From positions 1 to 14,189 of the forward strand of contig CALREG010000015.1 in the NCBI GenBank assembly GCA_943355135.1: 14,189 nt of DNA, written 5' to 3'. Numbering within the stretch: the stretch's first letter is position 1; every line of letters starts with the position of its first letter. The DNA is from Candidatus Nomurabacteria bacterium (lineage in GTDB: Bacteria; Patescibacteriota; Minisyncoccia; Phycocordibacterales; SBAW01). Shown here piece after piece: positions 11,513-14,189 of this stretch. A model generated the notes under the pieces. The model had not been told where the DNA came from, did not search any database, and worked only from the letters and a program-made list of their open reading frames with translations. The translations under genes were made by a program, and so were the position numbers.

Positions 11513-13801
11513 CTAGGCTCCACGGACGACAAAATTGACTATCTTGCCCGGTATATAAACGGCTTTTTTCTCCCCTAGCTCGAGCCACTTCCCCGCAGTT
11601 ATGCGGGCTGCCGCAAGCGCCTCTCCCTCTGGAGTACCCACTGCAAGCTCTATTTTGCCCCGCACTTTGCCGTTGACCTGTACTACCACCGTGCTGGTTG
11701 CACCGGCGAGTTTCGAGGCATCAAACGAGGGCCATGTCCCCCAGTCGATAGGGTCAAGCTCGGCCTGCTCGGCGAGCTCGTTCGCCATGTGCGGCGCAAA
11801 AGGTGCGAGTAGCTGCAAAAATATTTTGTACGCGTCGCGCGACACACCAGCTTCCATTTCGTTGAGCAATATCATCAAGGCCGACACCGCGGTGTTCATT
11901 TTTAGGTTTTCAATATCCTCGCCGACTTTTTTGATGGTCTGATTAAGCAAAGTTTCCAGTTTTGGCGACAAGGGGGCATCGGTCGGCTCCAATTTCCACA
12001 CCCGCTCCAAAAACCGCTGCGAGCCGGTCATGCTCTGAGTACTCCAAACCACCGGCTGGTCAAAGGGGCCTATAAACATCTCATACAATCGCAATGTGTC
12101 TGCACCAAAACGCTCCACGAGCTCGTCGGGGCTTACGGTATTGCCTTTGCTCTTGCTCATCTTCTCTCCGCCTTCAGCCAAAATAAGCCCATGGCTCGTG
12201 CGCTTGAGATACGGCTCGCTCGTCGGCACCATGCCGATATCAAACAAAAACTTGTGCCAAAAGCGCGAGTACAGCAAGTGGAGTGTGGTGTGCTCCATCC
12301 CACCGTTGTACCAATCAACTGGCGTCCAATACTTGAGCTTGTCCTGCGCGGCAAAGGCGGTGTCATTGCGCGGGTCGGCATAGCGCAAGTAGTACCAACT
12401 ACTCCCTGCCCAATTAGGCATAACATCGGTCTCGCGTTTTGCGGGACCTTTGCACTGCGGACAAGTAGTGTTAACCCACTCGGCAATAGTGGCGAGTGGA
12501 GACTCTCCTGTGTCGGTGGGCTGGTACTTTTCTATTTGTGGAAGTTCAACAGGGAGCTGGTCTTCTGGTACTGGCACCCAACCACACTTAGCGCAATTAA
12601 TCATCGGGATAGGCTCGCCCCAGTAGCGCTGGCGGCTAAAGACCCAGTCACGGAGTTTGAAGTTTGTGACCCACGTACCCACCACTTTTTTGGTAATCTC
12701 TTTTGGATCTTCAAGCTCTATCTCTCGGATTGGCAGGTTATATTTTTCTGCAAATTCGCGGTCGCGCTCATCATGCGCAGGGACAGCCATAATAGCGCCC
12801 GTGCCGTAACCACCCAGCACGTAGTCGGCCACATACAGGGGTATTTCTTCTTTATTGGCGGGGTTGATAGCTTTTACTCCCTGCAATTCGACACCGGTCT
12901 TTTCTTTATCCAAAGCACCACGCTCGATATCCGATTTTTTCTTCGCCGCTTGCACATAGCTTTCTACTTCAGCTTTATTTTCAATTGAAAGTTGGGCAAT
13001 AAGTGGATGTTCGGGAGCAAGCACCATATACGTCGCACCAAAAAGGGTATCTGGTCGCGTTGTAAATACTTTCACATCAAGGTTCGACCTTGATATTTTG
13101 AACGTAATTTCTGCGCCTTCGCTCGGCCCTATCCAATTGCGTTGACCTGCCTTGGCGGCCTCTATGTAGTCGACTGTTTCCAAATCATCATAGAGTCGCT
13201 GGGCATATTTGGTGATAGCGAGCATCCACTGCTCCTTCTCGCGCTTTTCTACCAACGTGCCACATCGCTCGCAGGCGCCATCGACCACCTCTTCGTTGGC
13301 AAGGCCAATTTTGTCCCTAGGGCACCAGTTGATAAGCGTTTTTGTTTTGTAAGCAAGACCTTTTTTAAAAAGTTGCAGAAATATCCATTGCGTCCATTTG
13401 TAGTACTTTGGGTCGGTGGTGTTGACCTCGCGGCTCCAATCAAACGACAGCCCCAAACTTTTGAGCTGGCGACGAAAGTTGTTGGTATTTTCTTCAGTGA
13501 CGGCTTTTGGATGTTTGCCTGTTTTAAGCGCGTAGTTTTCGGTCGGGAGGCCAAACGCGTCCCACCCTATCGGGTACAAAACATTTTGTCCTTGCGCGCG
13601 GCGCTTGCGGGCGACAATGTCCATCGCGGTATAGCTACGGACGTGGCCCGTATGCAGGCCATCGCCGGATGGAAACGGAAACTCAACTAACAAATATTGT
13701 TTTGGTTTTATAGAAGAGTCATCCGCGCCAAAAGCTCCCGACTCTTCCCACCGCTCCTGCCACTTTTTTTCAATAGATTTGTGGTCGTACTTTTCTGCCA
13801 T
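11513..13801 (-). CDS. leuS: Leucyl-tRNA synthetase
   Basis: Charges tRNA-Leu with leucine. The protein has 762 residues, about 100 shorter than E. coli LeuRS. It is a class I synthetase: the HIGH signature appears as HTGH (50-53) in FPFPSGDGLHTGH, and KMSKS is at 547-551. The CP1 editing domain is present, with FTTRPDTLFG (246-255) and GTGAIMAVPAHDERD, including the conserved Asp344. Zinc-type Cys pairs occur at CERC, CAKC and CPQC. After editing Asp344 the chain passes almost directly to FKLRDWVFSRQRYWG, lacking roughly 40 residues present in E. coli; the reading frame is continuous, so this is compaction and not a frameshift. The anticodon-binding and C-terminal domains (VVVQVNGKVRGKI...) are present. 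Upstream is a terminator and a possible promoter. No Shine-Dalgarno site precedes the ATG. Confidence 0.97.
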   Translation of the reverse strand: MAEKYDHKSIEKKWQERWEESGAFGADDSSIKPKQYLLVEFPFPSGDGLHTGHVRSYTAMDIVARKRRAQGQNVLYPIGWDAFGLPTENYALKTGKHPKAVTEENTNNFRRQLKSLGLSFDWSREVNTTDPKYYKWTQWIFLQLFKKGLAYKTKTLINWCPRDKIGLANEEVVDGACERCGTLVEKREKEQWMLAITKYAQRLYDDLETVDYIEAAKAGQRNWIGPSEGAEITFKISRSNLDVKVFTTRPDTLFGATYMVLAPEHPLIAQLSIENKAEVESYVQAAKKKSDIERGALDKEKTGVELQGVKAINPANKEEIPLYVADYVLGGYGTGAIMAVPAHDERDREFAEKYNLPIREIELEDPKEITKKVVGTWVTNFKLRDWVFSRQRYWGEPIPMINCAKCGWVPVPEDQLPVELPQIEKYQPTDTGESPLATIAEWVNTTCPQCKGPAKRETDVMPNWAGSSWYYLRYADPRNDTAFAAQDKLKYWTPVDWYNGGMEHTTLHLLYSRFWHKFLFDIGMVPTSEPYLKRTSHGLILAEGGEKMSKSKGNTVSPDELVERFGADTLRLYEMFIGPFDQPVVWSTQSMTGSQRFLERVWKLEPTDAPLSPKLETLLNQTIKKVGEDIENLKMNTAVSALMILLNEMEAGVSRDAYKIFLQLLAPFAPHMANELAEQAELDPIDWGTWPSFDASKLAGATSTVVVQVNGKVRGKIELAVGTPEGEALAAARITAGKWLELGEKKAVYIPGKIVNFVVRGA

Positions 13802-13811
13802 TGCATTGCTT

Positions 13812-13841
13812 AAAGTAACACAAAAATACCCGCCTTGTCAG
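13812..13841 (-). promoter_or_regulatory. Possible leuS promoter, -35 in the terminator loop
   Basis: CTGACA (13836-13841, 5 of 6 against TTGACA) is followed after 18 bases by TACTTT (13812-13817, 3 of 6), which ends 10 bases before the leuS ATG. The -35 hexamer lies mostly in the loop of the preceding terminator, the same layout as at ung. The -10 box is poor, so confidence is limited. Confidence 0.35.
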
Positions 13842-13852
13842 CGGGTATTTTT
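13822..13852 (-). terminator. Intrinsic terminator between the right-edge gene and leuS
   Basis: AAAAATACCCGC (13822-13833) and GCGGGTATTTTT (13841-13852) form a perfect 12-bp stem around a 7-base loop. On the minus strand it begins 4 bases past the stop codon at 13857-13859 and ends in a T-run. The outer A/T pairs make it potentially bidirectional, but only minus-strand genes flank it here. Confidence 0.92.
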
Positions 13853-13856
13853 ATTT

Positions 13857-14189
13857 TTAGAAGGGTTTTGGATTGGTCGACGGATAGAGGTCGGGGTCGA
13901 TGACACGCTCGAAGCAGGTCTGTCCTACACCGTGCTTCCAGCTGTTGTCCATGCCTCCGTAGCGTCCCATAGGCTCGGCATATGATGGGTCGGTGCCCAT
14001 GCTCTGTGTCTCGAAGGTGGCGCACACCTCAAACGATGGGCGTGCCCCCGGAGCGTTGGTGGTGCGGTAGCCGTAGTCTTGTCCCGTCTGTGGGTCTTTA
14101 GGCACCATAAAGCCCTGTATAGGATCGTTGAGCTCGCTCAAAGAAGTTGGGAGTTTTTGTTTGGGTTGGTAGTAGCTGTAGACGATGTA
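13857..14189 (-). CDS. C-terminal fragment of a pilin-like or anchored extracytoplasmic protein
   Basis: The frame is open to the right edge (it begins YIVYSYYQPKQKLPTSLSELND), so only the last 110 residues are seen; the TTG at 14141 is internal. The pattern KLPTSLSEL, then a VPKDPQTGQDYGYR motif, then a pair of Cys (CATF and GQTC) resembles the C-terminal part of type IV pilin or pseudopilin-like proteins and of membrane-anchored proteins common in Parcubacteria, where a VPKDP-TG-Y-Y turn follows a central helix. The two Cys could form a disulfide outside the cytoplasm. The N-terminal anchor is not in the window, so class and full length are unknown. A strong terminator follows the stop. Confidence 0.65.
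   Translation of the reverse strand, partial: YIVYSYYQPKQKLPTSLSELNDPIQGFMVPKDPQTGQDYGYRTTNAPGARPSFEVCATFETQSMGTDPSYAEPMGRYGGMDNSWKHGVGQTCFERVIDPDLYPSTNPKPF

Noticed and set aside
10901..11578. 225-codon plus-strand ORF opposite the sigma4/HARE gene and the end of leuS
   Set aside because: It spans the promoter and coding region of minus-strand genes and shows no recognisable domain; judged a shadow.
12700..12790. Frameshift or deletion mutation in leuS after the editing domain
   Set aside because: The frame is unbroken and conserved motifs on both sides are in frame, so the short link reads as compaction, not damage.
12191..12988. 265-codon plus-strand ORF opposite leuS
   Set aside because: It lies wholly antisense to conserved leuS sequence, its translation resembles no protein, and it has no ribosome-binding site or terminator.
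14139..14141. TTG start for the right-edge ORF
   Set aside because: The frame continues to the window edge with pilin-like sequence, so the gene is a fragment, not a 94-residue protein.
1..14189. tRNA genes, CRISPR arrays, insertion sequences, alternative genetic code
   Set aside because: Gaps between genes are too short or lack cloverleaf features, no regularly spaced repeats or transposase genes are seen, and TGA ends several genes at the expected positions.

Overview
The window looks like ordinary chromosome of a candidate-phyla-radiation bacterium, most likely a Parcubacteria/Patescibacteria lineage. That assignment is an inference. It rests on very tight gene packing with start/stop overlaps, weak or absent Shine-Dalgarno sites, compact versions of housekeeping proteins, and several protein types I associate with this group: a sigma-region-4/HARE-HTH fusion, the membrane N-terminal half of a secretion-ATPase-like protein, and an MTH1-like Nudix enzyme. 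TAA, TAG and TGA all act as stops, so the code is the standard bacterial one, not the UGA-glycine code of Gracilibacteria. I see no tRNA, rRNA, CRISPR array, transposase or phage gene. No gene-free stretch exceeds about 110 bases.

Layout. Bases 1-1877 (+) hold an M13 (neprilysin/PepO-type) zinc peptidase cut by the left edge. Its convergent junction with the next gene carries two hairpins. Bases 1963-4402 (-) form a DNA-repair and nucleotide-sanitation group: a RecB-like PD-(D/E)XK nuclease, a one-domain alkyltransferase-like protein, an MTH1-like Nudix hydrolase, an unlisted 35-residue membrane peptide, a terminator, then uracil-DNA glycosylase from its own promoter. Upstream of the nuclease are an MgtC/SapB-like membrane protein (4432-4890) and an anchored extracytoplasmic protein (4916-5566).

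Bases 5633-9938 (-) are a tight operon whose genes overlap or lie 2 bases apart. In transcription order they are a 452-residue membrane protein, the murein transglycosylase mltG, the tRNA thiolase mnmA and an ATP-cone/nuclease fusion. A 110-base divergent region with a perfect 16-bp inverted repeat separates this operon from a small three-helix membrane protein (10049-10393, +). That protein shares motifs with the membrane domain of the 452-residue protein. A UUCG-loop bidirectional terminator overlaps the stop codons of the small gene and of the convergent sigma4/HARE regulator (10418-11464, -). Then come leucyl-tRNA synthetase (11513-13801, -), a strong terminator, and the C-terminal part of a secreted or anchored protein running off the right edge.

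Functionally the window joins translation (leuS, mnmA), cell-wall assembly (mltG), transcription control (sigma4/HARE) and genome maintenance (ung, Nudix, AGT-like, two nucleases). The most notable features are promoters placed 6-10 bases before ATG, which imply leaderless or nearly leaderless mRNAs; promoters whose -35 box lies in the loop of the preceding terminator; the membrane micropeptide; the ATP-cone/nuclease fusion; the paired membrane proteins across the divergent promoter; and dispersed palindromes sharing CCCGTTAGA.
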